Positions 53,535 to 62,177 of a DNA stretch of 64,000 nt are shown piece after piece (position 1 is the stretch's first letter; each line of letters starts with the position of its first letter). Source of the stretch: a bacterium (GTDB lineage: Bacteria > Armatimonadota > UBA5829); assembly GCA_021372295.1 (NCBI GenBank), contig JAJFUS010000024.1, positions 1-64,000 on the forward strand, read 5' to 3'. Both the position numbers and the translations under genes were made by a program. Under the pieces are notes generated by a model. The model was not told the origin of the DNA, did no database searches, and saw nothing but the letters and a program-made list of their open reading frames with translations.

Positions 53535-55070
53535 GTGTCTAAAATCAGAAAAGTCACGTTTGTCGAACCGAAACCGCCGGGCTATCATGTATACTCGGGA
53601 ATAGCTCTGCCCAGACTTGGGCTGCCGCTTATGGGCGCGATGCTCAAAGAAAAGGGCATTGATGTCTCGATCTATTGCCAGGACATCCAGGACGTTGACT
53701 ACGACGACCTTCTCTCGTCGGACATGGTCGGCATCTCGACCACCACTTCCACAGCTCCGGAAGGCTACAGGATTGCCCATTTAGCAAAAGAGGCGGGTAT
53801 ACCTGTCGTAATGGGCGGGTCTCATGTAACGTTCCTCGCCGACGAAGCTCTTGAGCATGCGGACTATTGCGTCCGAGGCGAAGGCGAATACACGATGACC
53901 GAACTTGTGGACGCGCTGGACTCGGGTTCGGGGTTGTCTAAGATAGCCGGTCTCTCTTATAGGATCGGTGATGAGATCAGGCATAATCCGGATCGCGGGC
54001 TTGTCTGTGACCTCGACGCGTTGCCGTTTCCCGACCTGTCGCTCATAAAGGGGCAAGAAAAGATCAGGATCACTCCCATGGCGACCTCGCGCGGCTGCCC
54101 GTTCGATTGCAGTTTCTGCAGCGTGACCAAGATGTTTGGCAGAGGCTATCGCGAACGCAGTATCGAAAGTGTCGTAGCCGAACTGGAATATCGCGACCCA
54201 AAGAACGTCTTTTTCTATGACGACAACTTCACTGCCGACCGAAATCGCACAAAGAAACTGCTTGAACTGATGCTTTCCAGAGGCATCACGCCGGACTGGT
54301 CGGCGCAGGCGCGGGTGGATGTCGTAAAGGATCGCGAACTCTTAAAGCTGATGAAGCGCTCGAACTGCTATATGCTCTACATCGGGTTCGAGTCGGTGAA
54401 CCCCGCGACCCTCAAGGAATACAACAAGCGCCAAAACGTCGAGGAAATCGCTGAATCCATACGCATTCTGCATGACTACGGCATTATGACCCACGGGATG
54501 TTCGTGTTCGGCGCGGAACATGATGACGCTGAAAGCCTGCGCAATACCCTGAGATTCGCGCTGAAAAACAGCATAGACACGGTGCAGTTTATGATTCTGA
54601 CTCCGCTGCCCGGAACGCCGTATTTCAAGGACATGGAACGTGATGAACGCCTGCTTACTCGCGACTGGAATCTCTATGATGGCCAGCACGTAGTCTATCA
54701 GCCCGGCAAAATGAGTCCTTACGAACTGCAAAAAGAGACTTTCAAAGTCATGAAACGCTTCTACAGCCTGCGGGAGTGTGTTAAAATGCTATGTGGGCTT
54801 GAAACGTTCAAGTTCGCAGCACGGCTCAATGCCGACATTCTTACCGGAAAGTGGCGCTGGGCCAAGCGCGAGATCGAAACCAGAGTATGGAGATGGGTTT
54901 ATCGCGCCCACGGGCACAGGCTTATACGCCGGTGGGAAGCGGCTAATCGGGACTTCGGAGAAAGGATCAAGGCACTGGCCGAACACGCGCGCGCTTTGCG
55001 TGCCGCGAAAATGGCTGCGCTTGAGAAAAAGTCGATTGATGTCTGCAAGACTCAGCAAACTCACAGATGA
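53535..55070 (+). CDS. B12-binding-domain radical SAM protein
   Basis: 511 aa. N-terminal cobalamin-binding fold (about 1-140: LPRLGLPLMGAMLKEKGIDV, VMGGSHVTF), the radical SAM cluster motif SRGCPFDCSFC near residue 182, FYDDNFTADRNRT, and a C-terminal helical tail that is Arg/Lys-rich. Such enzymes catalyse methylations or rearrangements in lipid, tetrapyrrole or natural-product pathways; the substrate is unknown. GTG start after AGGAGAG. Overlaps the sugar kinase by 32 bases. Confidence 0.88.
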   Translation: MSKIRKVTFVEPKPPGYHVYSGIALPRLGLPLMGAMLKEKGIDVSIYCQDIQDVDYDDLLSSDMVGISTTTSTAPEGYRIAHLAKEAGIPVVMGGSHVTFLADEALEHADYCVRGEGEYTMTELVDALDSGSGLSKIAGLSYRIGDEIRHNPDRGLVCDLDALPFPDLSLIKGQEKIRITPMATSRGCPFDCSFCSVTKMFGRGYRERSIESVVAELEYRDPKNVFFYDDNFTADRNRTKKLLELMLSRGITPDWSAQARVDVVKDRELLKLMKRSNCYMLYIGFESVNPATLKEYNKRQNVEEIAESIRILHDYGIMTHGMFVFGAEHDDAESLRNTLRFALKNSIDTVQFMILTPLPGTPYFKDMERDERLLTRDWNLYDGQHVVYQPGKMSPYELQKETFKVMKRFYSLRECVKMLCGLETFKFAARLNADILTGKWRWAKREIETRVWRWVYRAHGHRLIRRWEAANRDFGERIKALAEHARALRAAKMAALEKKSIDVCKTQQTHR

Positions 55071-56199
55071 TTTTAAGCGATTGTACGGCGCTGCTCCTGC
55101 GGTAATAGTAAAAGGGCCCGGCAGGGTCGATCTGATGGGAATTCACACCGACTATAATGGCGGTTTTGTGCTGCCGGTGGCGGTGAACCTGGATGTAATT
55201 GCAGCAGGACGGCTTCGTGACGACAAGACGGTGCGCGTATACTCCCAGAACTTCGAGACGATGTCCGAGTTCTCTCTCGATTCAATCGAGCATGACAACG
55301 TCAACAAATGGAGCAATTACGTCAGAGGCATGCTAAAGTTCATCAGCGAAGCCGGAATTGATCTCAGAGGCGCGGATATTGCGCTGCACGGCAATGTTCC
55401 CATCGGCTCTGGGATGTCCAGTTCGGCCGCAATCGAGATGGCGACAGGCGTTCTGTTCCAGTCTCTCCTTCATTTCGAGATGAGCGGCCCCGATATGGCC
55501 TTGATCGGCCAGAAAGCTGAAAACAAGTTCGTCGGCGTAAACACCGGCATTATGGATCAGTTCATATCGCGGCTCGGCAAGAAGGACAACGTGCTCTTCA
55601 TAGATTGCCGCACGCTGGATTACGATCTGTTCCCGCTGGACACATCAAGGTACAAGATCGTTGTATGCGACACGATGAAGCGGCGCGGCCTTGTTGACAG
55701 TGAATACGATCTCCGTCGAAGCCAGTGCGAGGAAGCGGCAAGGCTGTTTGCGCAGTGGGTTCCAAACGTTACACAGCTCAGGGACGTATCATCCGCCGAT
55801 TTCCAGGCGTACAAAGACAAGCTGCCTGAAGTCGTCCGAATGCGTGCCGAGCACGTCATATACGAGAACGAACGAGTGCTTGAGAGCCGGAATGTGCTCA
55901 AAAACGGCGATTTTGAGAAGTTCGGCAGACTCATGAATGCCTCGCACGATTCCGCTCGCGACCTCTATGAAGTAAGCTGCGCCGAACTCGATGCGATGGC
56001 CGAGGTTTGCCGGGCGGCTCCCGGCGCTCTCTGCAACCGTATGGCGGGCGCGGGATTCGGGGGGTGCTCCGTAAGTTTGGTTGAAGACAAATTTGTGGAA
56101 CAATTTACCTCGGTAGTAAACGTAGAATATGAGAGGAAGACCAGTCTTAAGCCGAATCTGTACGTCTGCACGGCGGAAGACGGCGCGAGCATAATTTAA
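55039..56199 (+). CDS. galK: galactokinase-family GHMP sugar kinase
   Basis: 386 aa from ATG 55039, inside the end of the radical SAM gene. Sugar-binding signature GPGRVDLMGIHTDYNGG, ATP-binding PIGSGMSSSAAIEMA and the C-terminal GHMP block RMAGAGFGGCSVSLV. The usual galactokinase GRxNxIGEHxDYN has Asn to Asp and Glu to Ile changes, so the sugar may be galactose or a close relative. Galactose-pathway partners (galT, galE) are not adjacent. Confidence 0.82.
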   Translation: MSARLSKLTDDFKRLYGAAPAVIVKGPGRVDLMGIHTDYNGGFVLPVAVNLDVIAAGRLRDDKTVRVYSQNFETMSEFSLDSIEHDNVNKWSNYVRGMLKFISEAGIDLRGADIALHGNVPIGSGMSSSAAIEMATGVLFQSLLHFEMSGPDMALIGQKAENKFVGVNTGIMDQFISRLGKKDNVLFIDCRTLDYDLFPLDTSRYKIVVCDTMKRRGLVDSEYDLRRSQCEEAARLFAQWVPNVTQLRDVSSADFQAYKDKLPEVVRMRAEHVIYENERVLESRNVLKNGDFEKFGRLMNASHDSARDLYEVSCAELDAMAEVCRAAPGALCNRMAGAGFGGCSVSLVEDKFVEQFTSVVNVEYERKTSLKPNLYVCTAEDGASII

Positions 56200-56207
56200 T
56201 AAACTTA

Positions 56208-56270
56208 GGGTGCAGGACATTGGGTGCAGGTTACGGTGTGGCGTAACCTGTAACCTGTTCCCTGTAACCT
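56208..56270 (+). repeat. nine-unit heptamer leader of the 56290 gene, with hairpin
   Basis: In strict 7-base register: GGGTGCA, GGACATT, GGGTGCA, GGTTACG, GTGTGGC, GTAACCT, GTAACCT, GTTCCCT, GTAACCT. CAGGTTACG (56227-56235) pairs perfectly with CGTAACCTG (56242-56250). Ends four bases before GAGAGG. Confidence 0.75.
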
Positions 56271-56289
56271 CATTGAGAGGTAGTTTGAA

Positions 56290-56811
56290 ATGAAGTGCAA
56301 GAAATGCGGCGCTGAATTGCACGAAGATCAGAAAGTATGCATAGCATGTGGTCTTCGTACCGAGCGCGGCGACAACTACAGCTTCGGCGAGAAAGGCCCA
56401 TGGCGGCCGACCAAAAATATGTACATCGGCGCAGCGGCAGTTGTGGTGGTGATTATCGTGGCGCTTATCCTCAACTCGATGCGCACTGTTGCGCCCGAAG
56501 TCATAGCCGATCAGTGGTTTACTGCAATGACTCAGCGGCAGTTGAAAGTGGCGCGTAACCTTTCAACTCCACAGCTTGAGGAAAATTTGACCAGCAGGGG
56601 AATGGACCTGATGGCGCTTTCGGAAGAGTATTATGGTGACGTGACGGACAACGCAGGTTCGTTCAAAATCGGCAAACCCCAGGCGTCCGATTCTACTCCC
56701 AACGCGCTGACGGTGAATATCTCCGTGGCGTATGACGGCCTACCTGGCCGCGATTACTGCATAGAGATGGTGAAAGTCGGACGCCAGTGGCGTGTTGACA
56801 AGGTGATATAA
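56290..56811 (+). CDS. membrane-anchored zinc-ribbon protein
   Basis: 173 aa. KCKKCGAELHEDQKVCIACGL is a zinc ribbon, followed by one membrane helix (YIGAAAVVVVIIVALIL, residues 45-61) and an extracytoplasmic domain with ADQWFTAMTQRQLKVARNLS, resembling NTF2-like/DUF4878 modules. Role unknown; it may sense or scaffold at the membrane. ATG preceded by GAGAGGTAG. Confidence 0.7.
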   Translation: MKCKKCGAELHEDQKVCIACGLRTERGDNYSFGEKGPWRPTKNMYIGAAAVVVVIIVALILNSMRTVAPEVIADQWFTAMTQRQLKVARNLSTPQLEENLTSRGMDLMALSEEYYGDVTDNAGSFKIGKPQASDSTPNALTVNISVAYDGLPGRDYCIEMVKVGRQWRVDKVI

Positions 56812-56839
56812 CCGTCCGAGGGCATTATTGGTGAGAATT

Positions 56840-56914
56840 TGGCGGTTCCAAGGGGAGTTGAACCCCTCTCCCGGCCTTGAAAGAGCCGTGTGCTAACCGA
56901 TGCACCATGGAACC
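56840..56914 (-). tRNA. tRNA-Glu (anticodon TTC)
   Basis: Folds as a standard cloverleaf on the minus strand: acceptor GGTTCCA/TGGAACC, D-stem GTGC/GCAC with A14 and GG at 18-19, anticodon loop CTTTCAA (TTC reads GAA/GAG), T-arm with TTCAACT loop. Discriminator G and an encoded CCA end (56842-56840). 75 bases. Confidence 0.96.
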
Positions 56915-56925
56915 GCAACTTTTAT

Positions 56926-56954
56926 ATTATATCAAAACCGAGCGGACAAATCAA
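56926..56954 (-). promoter_or_regulatory. tRNA-Glu promoter
   Basis: Minus-strand TTGATT (56954-56949), 17-base spacer, TATAAT (56931-56926). Lies inside the 3' end of the ahbC gene on the same strand. Confidence 0.8.
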
Positions 56955-58119
56955 TACGTCGCATTGGTTTCTGCCAAACGCCGATCTCTTCGTCCGTTAG
57001 ATAGCATGCAGGATCGGGCGACCAAGTGTCCTTATGCACGGTTTCGGCCCGGACTCGGAAGTTGCCGTTGCATATTTCCAGCCACGCACACTTTGTGCAT
57101 CGTCCCGTCAATAGCTTTTTGCGGTCTTTAAGGCCGGCCATCAATGGGTCGGACGTATCGGTCCATATCTCGCTGAACTTGCGCTCGCGGACGTTTCCGA
57201 ACGAATGATGCCACCAGAACTGGTCTGCGTGCACATTGCCCTCGTTGTCGATGTCCGCGATGCCTATACCCGAACTGTTGCCGCCGTTGCGCTGGAGGAG
57301 CCGCAGCGTCATCTCAGCATGATCCGAACGTTCCTGGAGCATTCGCATATACAGGTAAGGGCCGTCGCAGTGGTTGTCCACTGTAAGAATGTCGATATTC
57401 AGACCGCGTTTGTGGAAGTCGGCAGTCCGGTCAATGATTGTGTCCACCGCGCGCCGCGATTCATCATGCGTGAGATCGTCATTTGTCATCGAACTGCCTC
57501 GACCCGTATATACCAGGTGGTAAAAGCACGCACGCGGGATTTTGTGCTCTTCGATAAAATCGAAAATGGTGTCGAGGTGTTCAAAGTTGTGCCGGGTGAG
57601 CGTGAGCCTCAGCCCACACTTCTGACCGACAGCTACGCAGTTGTCGAATCCCCGCATTGCATCACCGAAAGCGCCGGTTTTGCCGCGGAAGAAGTCGTTG
57701 CGCTTACCGATTCCGTCGAGGCTGATCCCTACGTATCCGAACCCGACCTGTTTTATCGTGCGAGCCATTTTCTCGTCAATCAGAGTGCCGTTGGTCGATA
57801 TGACAGCTCGCATTCCCAGTTCGACGGCAAGCGCCGCGTGCTCGAATATATCTTTCCTGATGAGTGGCTCGCCTCCCGAAAAGAGCAACACCGGCGCGCC
57901 GAAGTCGGCCAGGTCGCGGATCATATTTTGAGCTTCGTCAAACGTAAGTTCGTCGGGATAGCTTTTATTGTCGGAGTCGGCGTAGCAGTGGATGCATTTG
58001 AGGTTGCACCGGCGCGTGCAGTTCCAGACGACAATCGGCTTGCGCTCCGATGAATACTCGTATCTCAGCGCGTCGCCGGGTGTGGCCGCGCCGCAATAGA
58101 GTTTGGTGATGTCAATCAC
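56932..58119 (-). CDS. ahbC: radical SAM/SPASM enzyme, AhbC-type (12,18-didecarboxysiroheme deacetylase)
   Basis: 395 aa from GTG 58119. ITKLYCGAATPGDALRYE at the start, radical SAM cluster motif NCTRRCNLKCIHCYAD, GGEPLIRKDIF and the conserved C-terminus GIGIADIDNEGNVHADQFWW with FGNVRERKFSEIWTDTSDPL match AhbC, which removes acetyl groups from didecarboxysiroheme in the alternative heme b pathway. Two C-terminal cysteine pairs (TGRCTKCAWLEICNGNF) bind a second cluster. GTGA overlap with the upstream U32 gene. Confidence 0.87.
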   Translation of the reverse strand: MIDITKLYCGAATPGDALRYEYSSERKPIVVWNCTRRCNLKCIHCYADSDNKSYPDELTFDEAQNMIRDLADFGAPVLLFSGGEPLIRKDIFEHAALAVELGMRAVISTNGTLIDEKMARTIKQVGFGYVGISLDGIGKRNDFFRGKTGAFGDAMRGFDNCVAVGQKCGLRLTLTRHNFEHLDTIFDFIEEHKIPRACFYHLVYTGRGSSMTNDDLTHDESRRAVDTIIDRTADFHKRGLNIDILTVDNHCDGPYLYMRMLQERSDHAEMTLRLLQRNGGNSSGIGIADIDNEGNVHADQFWWHHSFGNVRERKFSEIWTDTSDPLMAGLKDRKKLLTGRCTKCAWLEICNGNFRVRAETVHKDTWSPDPACYLTDEEIGVWQKPMRRIDLSARF

Positions 58120-59927
58120 TTTTTGTCCCCATAGATTACTGTCATCTCGCACTTCTCACAGTCGAATTTCAAAGTCAGCCGGATGCCGCCCGAATCAACA
58201 AGCGACAACGGTTCGGCGATTGTTTTACCGCACAGTCCAATCTGACGTTTGATGCAGTATCGAGTGGTCATGACCTTGCGCCTGCGCATGTCGAGACCGG
58301 ATTCGGCGGCGGGTTCAATCGCGCCGACCATATGACGCCTGTAAAAATCTCTCGCGCGACTGTTCAGTACGTTACCCATATATGACAGATAATTCTCGGG
58401 GTAGGGGATATCATTCTCAACAATTTTTCCCATGGCGACCGGCCTGTTTGCATCGCGGCGCGTGGCAAGTTCTTCCAAAACCCCGCGCCGAAGCGCATTT
58501 ATGACCGAAATCGGCACGAAATAGATACCAGACAGATGCAAAACGACATCCGAGCAGACGAAATTCGTGCCCCCGAATTTAAGCAACTGCTTTTTGATAT
58601 TGGCCGTTGCCAGGTCGGGCTTTTCGGCAGGGATTTTGTCGCATGGCAGGCTGAATGTCGCCTCGACTCCATCTTCATCCCGGGCAGTCAGTTCCAGGCC
58701 GTCGGGCGTCTCGCCAAGCGTGAGCGACACCCCTATCAGCCTTTGTGGATTCGCTTTTTCGAGCTTTGTGATGAACTCATGATCGTGGTTTCGATAAATC
58801 AGCGTGCCTTTTTCAATGCCGTCAAATTTATCCGGCACGATAGTCCGACCGCGCACCTCGTTGACCGTAGTCCCGCGAAGCTCTCCTGCGCGATCAAAGA
58901 AACATATACCGTCGCCGTTGTGCATTGAAGTGTTTGTATCGACAGTCGCGCTTTTCGCGTTCAGAGACGCCACTTTCCCGACCGGCTCGCCGATCATCTT
59001 GGGCGTCTCTATCGAACCCATATCGGCGTCGCGCCCGTGTAGGAAATATGTCGTGTAGCCGCGATTGAAAGTCTTGTTTATATCGGCAGTGAAGTCGATA
59101 CAGCTTGCGCCAGACGAACTCTTTTGTAAACCAATTTTGTCGATAACCGAGTCCAGCTTTGCGCGATAATACGATACAACGTTAGACACATAAGCCTTAT
59201 CTTTGAGTCGCCCTTCGATCTTAAACGAGCATATTCCGGCCTTAATGAGTTCAGCCAGGTGCTCGGAGAGGTTCAGGTCGCGAAGCGATAGCAGATGCTT
59301 ATCTGAGACGATAGCCTTGTCTCGACAATCGATCAGCGAATATGGCTTGCGACAGGGCTGGGCACACTGCCCTCTATTGCCACTTCGCCCGCCCATCGCA
59401 TAGCTGAGATAGCACCGGCCACTGTAGCAGACACACAGAGCGCCATGCACAAAAAATTCCAGCTCGACATTGCTTGCGGCGCGAATTGCCTTGATTTCAT
59501 CAAGGCTCAGTTCGCGGGCGAGAATTACTCTTTTGACGCCGATTTGTTCAAGAAAGCGCACCTTTTCCGGCGTATTGTTATGCATTTGGGTGCTGGCGAT
59601 TATAGGAATAGGTGGGAGATCGCATTCCAACAACCCGACGTCTTGAATTATCAAACCATCGACGCCTATCTCATACAGTTGAGAGATTATATCGAGAGCT
59701 GCGGGGATTTCGTCGTCATGTAGAATAGTGTTTAATGTTGTATAAGTTTTAGTCCAATACTTGTGCGCGTAATCGGTCAGCTTGGCGATTTCCGAGAGGT
59801 CGTTTCCTGCGGCAGACCTGGCTCCAAATCTTGGCGCGCCTATATAGACGGCATCCGCGCCACAGTTGACAGCCGCGATGCCGCATTCCAGGTCTTTAGC
59901 AGGAGCAAGCAGTTCGATCTTAGGCAT
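58116..59927 (-). CDS. peptidase U32 family protein (RlhA/UbiU type)
   Basis: 603 aa. PKIELLAPAKDLECGIAAVNCGADAVYIG start, FFVHGALCVCYSGRCYLS with the U32 signature cysteines, QCAQPCRKPY and a large C-terminal DUF3656-like part. Modern U32 members bind an Fe-S cluster and modify tRNA, rRNA or quinones rather than act as proteases; which applies here is unknown. First gene of a two-gene unit with ahbC. Its promoter overlaps the divergent tRNA-Gln side. Confidence 0.87.
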   Translation of the reverse strand: MPKIELLAPAKDLECGIAAVNCGADAVYIGAPRFGARSAAGNDLSEIAKLTDYAHKYWTKTYTTLNTILHDDEIPAALDIISQLYEIGVDGLIIQDVGLLECDLPPIPIIASTQMHNNTPEKVRFLEQIGVKRVILARELSLDEIKAIRAASNVELEFFVHGALCVCYSGRCYLSYAMGGRSGNRGQCAQPCRKPYSLIDCRDKAIVSDKHLLSLRDLNLSEHLAELIKAGICSFKIEGRLKDKAYVSNVVSYYRAKLDSVIDKIGLQKSSSGASCIDFTADINKTFNRGYTTYFLHGRDADMGSIETPKMIGEPVGKVASLNAKSATVDTNTSMHNGDGICFFDRAGELRGTTVNEVRGRTIVPDKFDGIEKGTLIYRNHDHEFITKLEKANPQRLIGVSLTLGETPDGLELTARDEDGVEATFSLPCDKIPAEKPDLATANIKKQLLKFGGTNFVCSDVVLHLSGIYFVPISVINALRRGVLEELATRRDANRPVAMGKIVENDIPYPENYLSYMGNVLNSRARDFYRRHMVGAIEPAAESGLDMRRRKVMTTRYCIKRQIGLCGKTIAEPLSLVDSGGIRLTLKFDCEKCEMTVIYGDKK

Positions 59928-59939
59928 AATAGAGGGAAG

Positions 59940-60013
59940 TGGTTCCGGGGCAGGGACTCGAACCCCGACTCACGGCGCCAAAGGCCGTTGTTCTGCCATT
60001 GAACTACCCCGGA
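59940..60013 (-). tRNA. tRNA-Gln (anticodon TTG)
   Basis: Minus-strand cloverleaf: acceptor TCCGGGG/CCCCGGA, TAGTTCAATGGCAGAAC D-arm, anticodon stem ACGGC/GCCGT with loop CTTTGGC (TTG reads CAA/CAG), T-arm GGGTTCGAGTCCC. Discriminator A followed by encoded CCA (59942-59940). 74 bases. Confidence 0.96.
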
Positions 60014-60024
60014 GAACCGAGTCA

Positions 60025-60053
60025 ATTATAATGCTATTCGACCGGGTAGTCAA
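60025..60053 (-). promoter_or_regulatory. tRNA-Gln promoter
   Basis: Minus-strand TTGACT (60053-60048), 17-base spacer, TATAAT (60030-60025), start predicted a few bases before the tRNA 5' end. Confidence 0.85.
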
Positions 60054-60138
60054 ACTCCGATCTGCAGGAAGGAATTAGCGTTACCCATCTTGAAGTAATT
60101 TGTGATATCCTCTTTTCTTTTTGGAGGCCTTACAAGTC

Positions 60139-61446
60139 ATGTATTTCTGGAACAAGGAGGCCGAATGCATTGACCGAGGAGAGCTGCGCGCGCTGCAGAA
60201 CTACCGGTTGATGAAGACGGTCAGGCACGCCTATGAAAATGTGCCCGCATACAAACGCAAATTCGACGAGATAGGTCTGCGGCCCGACCACATTCGCGGA
60301 GTTGAAGACCTCTCTAAGATACCGTTTACTACCAAGCCCGATTTTCGCGACAATTATCCGTTTGGGTTGTACGCAGTGCCCATGGATCGGGTAGTGAGGA
60401 TTCATGCCAGTTCGGGAACCACCGGAAAATCGACTGTCGTGGGTTATACTGCCTCCGATCTTGGGGTTTGGGCCGAGATAATGGCGCGGACAATGGGCGC
60501 AGGTGGAACCACCAAGGGCGACATCCTTCAAAACGCTTACGGCTACGGATTGTTTACCGGCGGTCTTGGCGCGCACTGCGGTGCGGAACGCATCGGGGCG
60601 TCGGTGATACCTATGTCCGGCGGCAACAGCAAGCGCCAGATTCAGATTATGCAGGATTTCGGAAGTACTGTGTTGTCCTGCACCCCCAGCTATGCCGTTC
60701 TGCTTGGAGAGACCGCTCGCGATATGGGCGTGGATATGAGTAAACTGCCTCTGCGTGCCGGTTTTTTTGGAGCCGAACCCTGGACAGAGAGCATGCGGCA
60801 GCAGATCGAGGAACTCCTTAAGATCGACGCGCTCGATATCTACGGCCTCAGCGAAGTGATGGGCCCCGGCGTCGCGTATGAGTGTATGGAGAAGTCCGGG
60901 CTGCACATAAACGAGGATCACTTCATCGCGGAGATCATCGACCCTGAGACCGGCGAGGTTCTGCCTCCGGGCAATAAGGGCGAACTCGTCTTTACGAGCC
61001 TTACCAAGCAGGCGCTGCCTCTGCTGAGGTATCGCACAAGGGACATTACCTTTATCGACGATAAGCCGTGCGCCTGCGGCCGGTCGTTTGGCAAAATGCA
61101 CCGCATTATGGGTCGCACCGACGACATGCTGATCGTTCGCGGGGTCAATATCTTCCCCAGCCAGATCGAAACCGTCCTGATGGAGACCGAAGGAACGGAA
61201 CCGCACTATATGATAATTGTGGATCGCGAGGGCGCGATGGACAGCATAGAAGTGTGGGTGGAGGTCTCACCGGAACTGGTGTCGGACGAGGTCAGGGCGC
61301 TGGAGGGTATTGAGCGCAAGATCAGTGCGGAACTTCATTCGCTGCTGGGTATAACTGTTAAGGTCAAGCTTGTTGAGCCGAAGACCATCGCTCGCAGCGA
61401 AGGCAAGGCCAAGAGAGTCGTGGACAGGAGGGATTTGTACCAGTGA
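60139..61446 (+). CDS. paaK: phenylacetate-CoA ligase family protein (PaaK-like)
   Basis: 435 aa from ATG 60139 (GGAGG at 60122-60126). AMP-forming ligase: [15 protein letters not shown] (P-loop-like), [24 protein letters not shown] and [18 protein letters not shown] C-terminal lysine region. Activates phenylacetate or a related aromatic acid with CoA. The paired ACT protein follows with a 4-base overlap, an arrangement common outside paa operons, so the substrate may be another aryl acid such as indole-3-acetate. Confidence 0.88.
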   Translation: MYFWNKEAECIDRGELRALQNYRLMKTVRHAYENVPAYKRKFDEIGLRPDHIRGVEDLSKIPFTTKPDFRDNYPFGLYAVPMDRVVRIHASSGTTGKSTVVGYTASDLGVWAEIMARTMGAGGTTKGDILQNAYGYGLFTGGLGAHCGAERIGASVIPMSGGNSKRQIQIMQDFGSTVLSCTPSYAVLLGETARDMGVDMSKLPLRAGFFGAEPWTESMRQQIEELLKIDALDIYGLSEVMGPGVAYECMEKSGLHINEDHFIAEIIDPETGEVLPPGNKGELVFTSLTKQALPLLRYRTRDITFIDDKPCACGRSFGKMHRIMGRTDDMLIVRGVNIFPSQIETVLMETEGTEPHYMIIVDREGAMDSIEVWVEVSPELVSDEVRALEGIERKISAELHSLLGITVKVKLVEPKTIARSEGKAKRVVDRRDLYQ

Positions 61447-61874
61447 GAGTAAGTCAGCTTTCGGTGTTTTTAGAGAACAAATCGGGACGTCTTGCGGAAG
61501 TGACGCGCACTCTGGCGGATGCAGATGTCAACATACGCGCACTGTCGATTGCCGACACTGTAGACTACGGCCTTCTGAGGCTGATCGTGAACAATCCCGA
61601 GCATGCGAAGTCTGTGCTTACCGACGCCGGGTTCACGGTGGCTTTGACGGAAGTGCTGGCGATTGAAATTCCAGACAAGCCGGGTGGGTTGGCTGGAATA
61701 ATCGACATTTTTAGCGACTGCGGTGTAAACATAGAGTATATGTACGCCTTTGTCGGCACTTCCGGTGAGAACGCAATAGTCATTTTCCGCGTAGAGAATG
61801 TGGACGAAGCAATATCGTCTCTTCAAAAGAAGGGCGTTCGCATATTGAACGGAGACGAACTGCACGCCTTGTAA
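61443..61874 (+). CDS. tandem ACT-domain protein
   Basis: 143 aa. Two ACT domains: [32 protein letters not shown] and [29 protein letters not shown], each beta-alpha-beta-beta-alpha-beta. Likely binds an amino acid and modulates the ligase encoded just before it. GTG start overlaps the paaK stop (GTGA). Repeat copy 5 begins at the first base after its stop. Confidence 0.88.
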   Translation: MRVSQLSVFLENKSGRLAEVTRTLADADVNIRALSIADTVDYGLLRLIVNNPEHAKSVLTDAGFTVALTEVLAIEIPDKPGGLAGIIDIFSDCGVNIEYMYAFVGTSGENAIVIFRVENVDEAISSLQKKGVRILNGDELHAL

Positions 61875-62111
61875 GTTTGCGGGATTTTCTGGGGCTCAGC
61901 CCCAAACCCTGCTAGAGACTCTGTCTCTGGACTCTGCAAGGAAACCAGGTTTCCTTGACCTTCTGACCCGAACTTAATTATCCCCTTAAGAGGATAATTA
62001 AGTTCGATACGGGGGACCAGGGGCCACTCGGCTCCTGGCGAGGTTAAGGGGCAGAGCCCCCTATGGGTGTCTGAGGATGAAACCCTCAGATAATTCTCGC
62101 AGAACTGAACT
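61875..62111. repeat. hairpin-chain repeat, copy 5 (inverted, type-B ends)
   Basis: Same orientation and end type as copy 4 (left TTGCGGGATTTTC, right GATAATTCTCGC). Central palindrome 61969-62006 matches copies 1 and 3 except for one A replacing G that breaks a pair. Includes CCAGAGAC-type, AAGGAAACC/GGTTTCCTT, CCAGGGGCC/GGCTCCTGG and CTGAGG arms. The flanking 62115-62135 is a separate perfect dyad TACGCGAGTT-T-AACTCGCGTA. Together they fill the 303-base gap before the kinase. Confidence 0.75.
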
Positions 62112-62177
62112 TCTTACGCGAGTTTAACTCGCGTACGGCCAATAATGTGCATGAAATGTTTCATTGTGAGATATTAA

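Noticed and set aside
54778..55038. Upstream extension of the sugar kinase frame
   Set aside because: It lies wholly inside the radical SAM gene; the GHMP signature begins about 25 residues after ATG 55039, the normal distance.
60130..61206. 358-codon open frame opposite paaK
   Set aside because: Antisense to a full, motif-bearing ligase gene; product has no recognisable motif.
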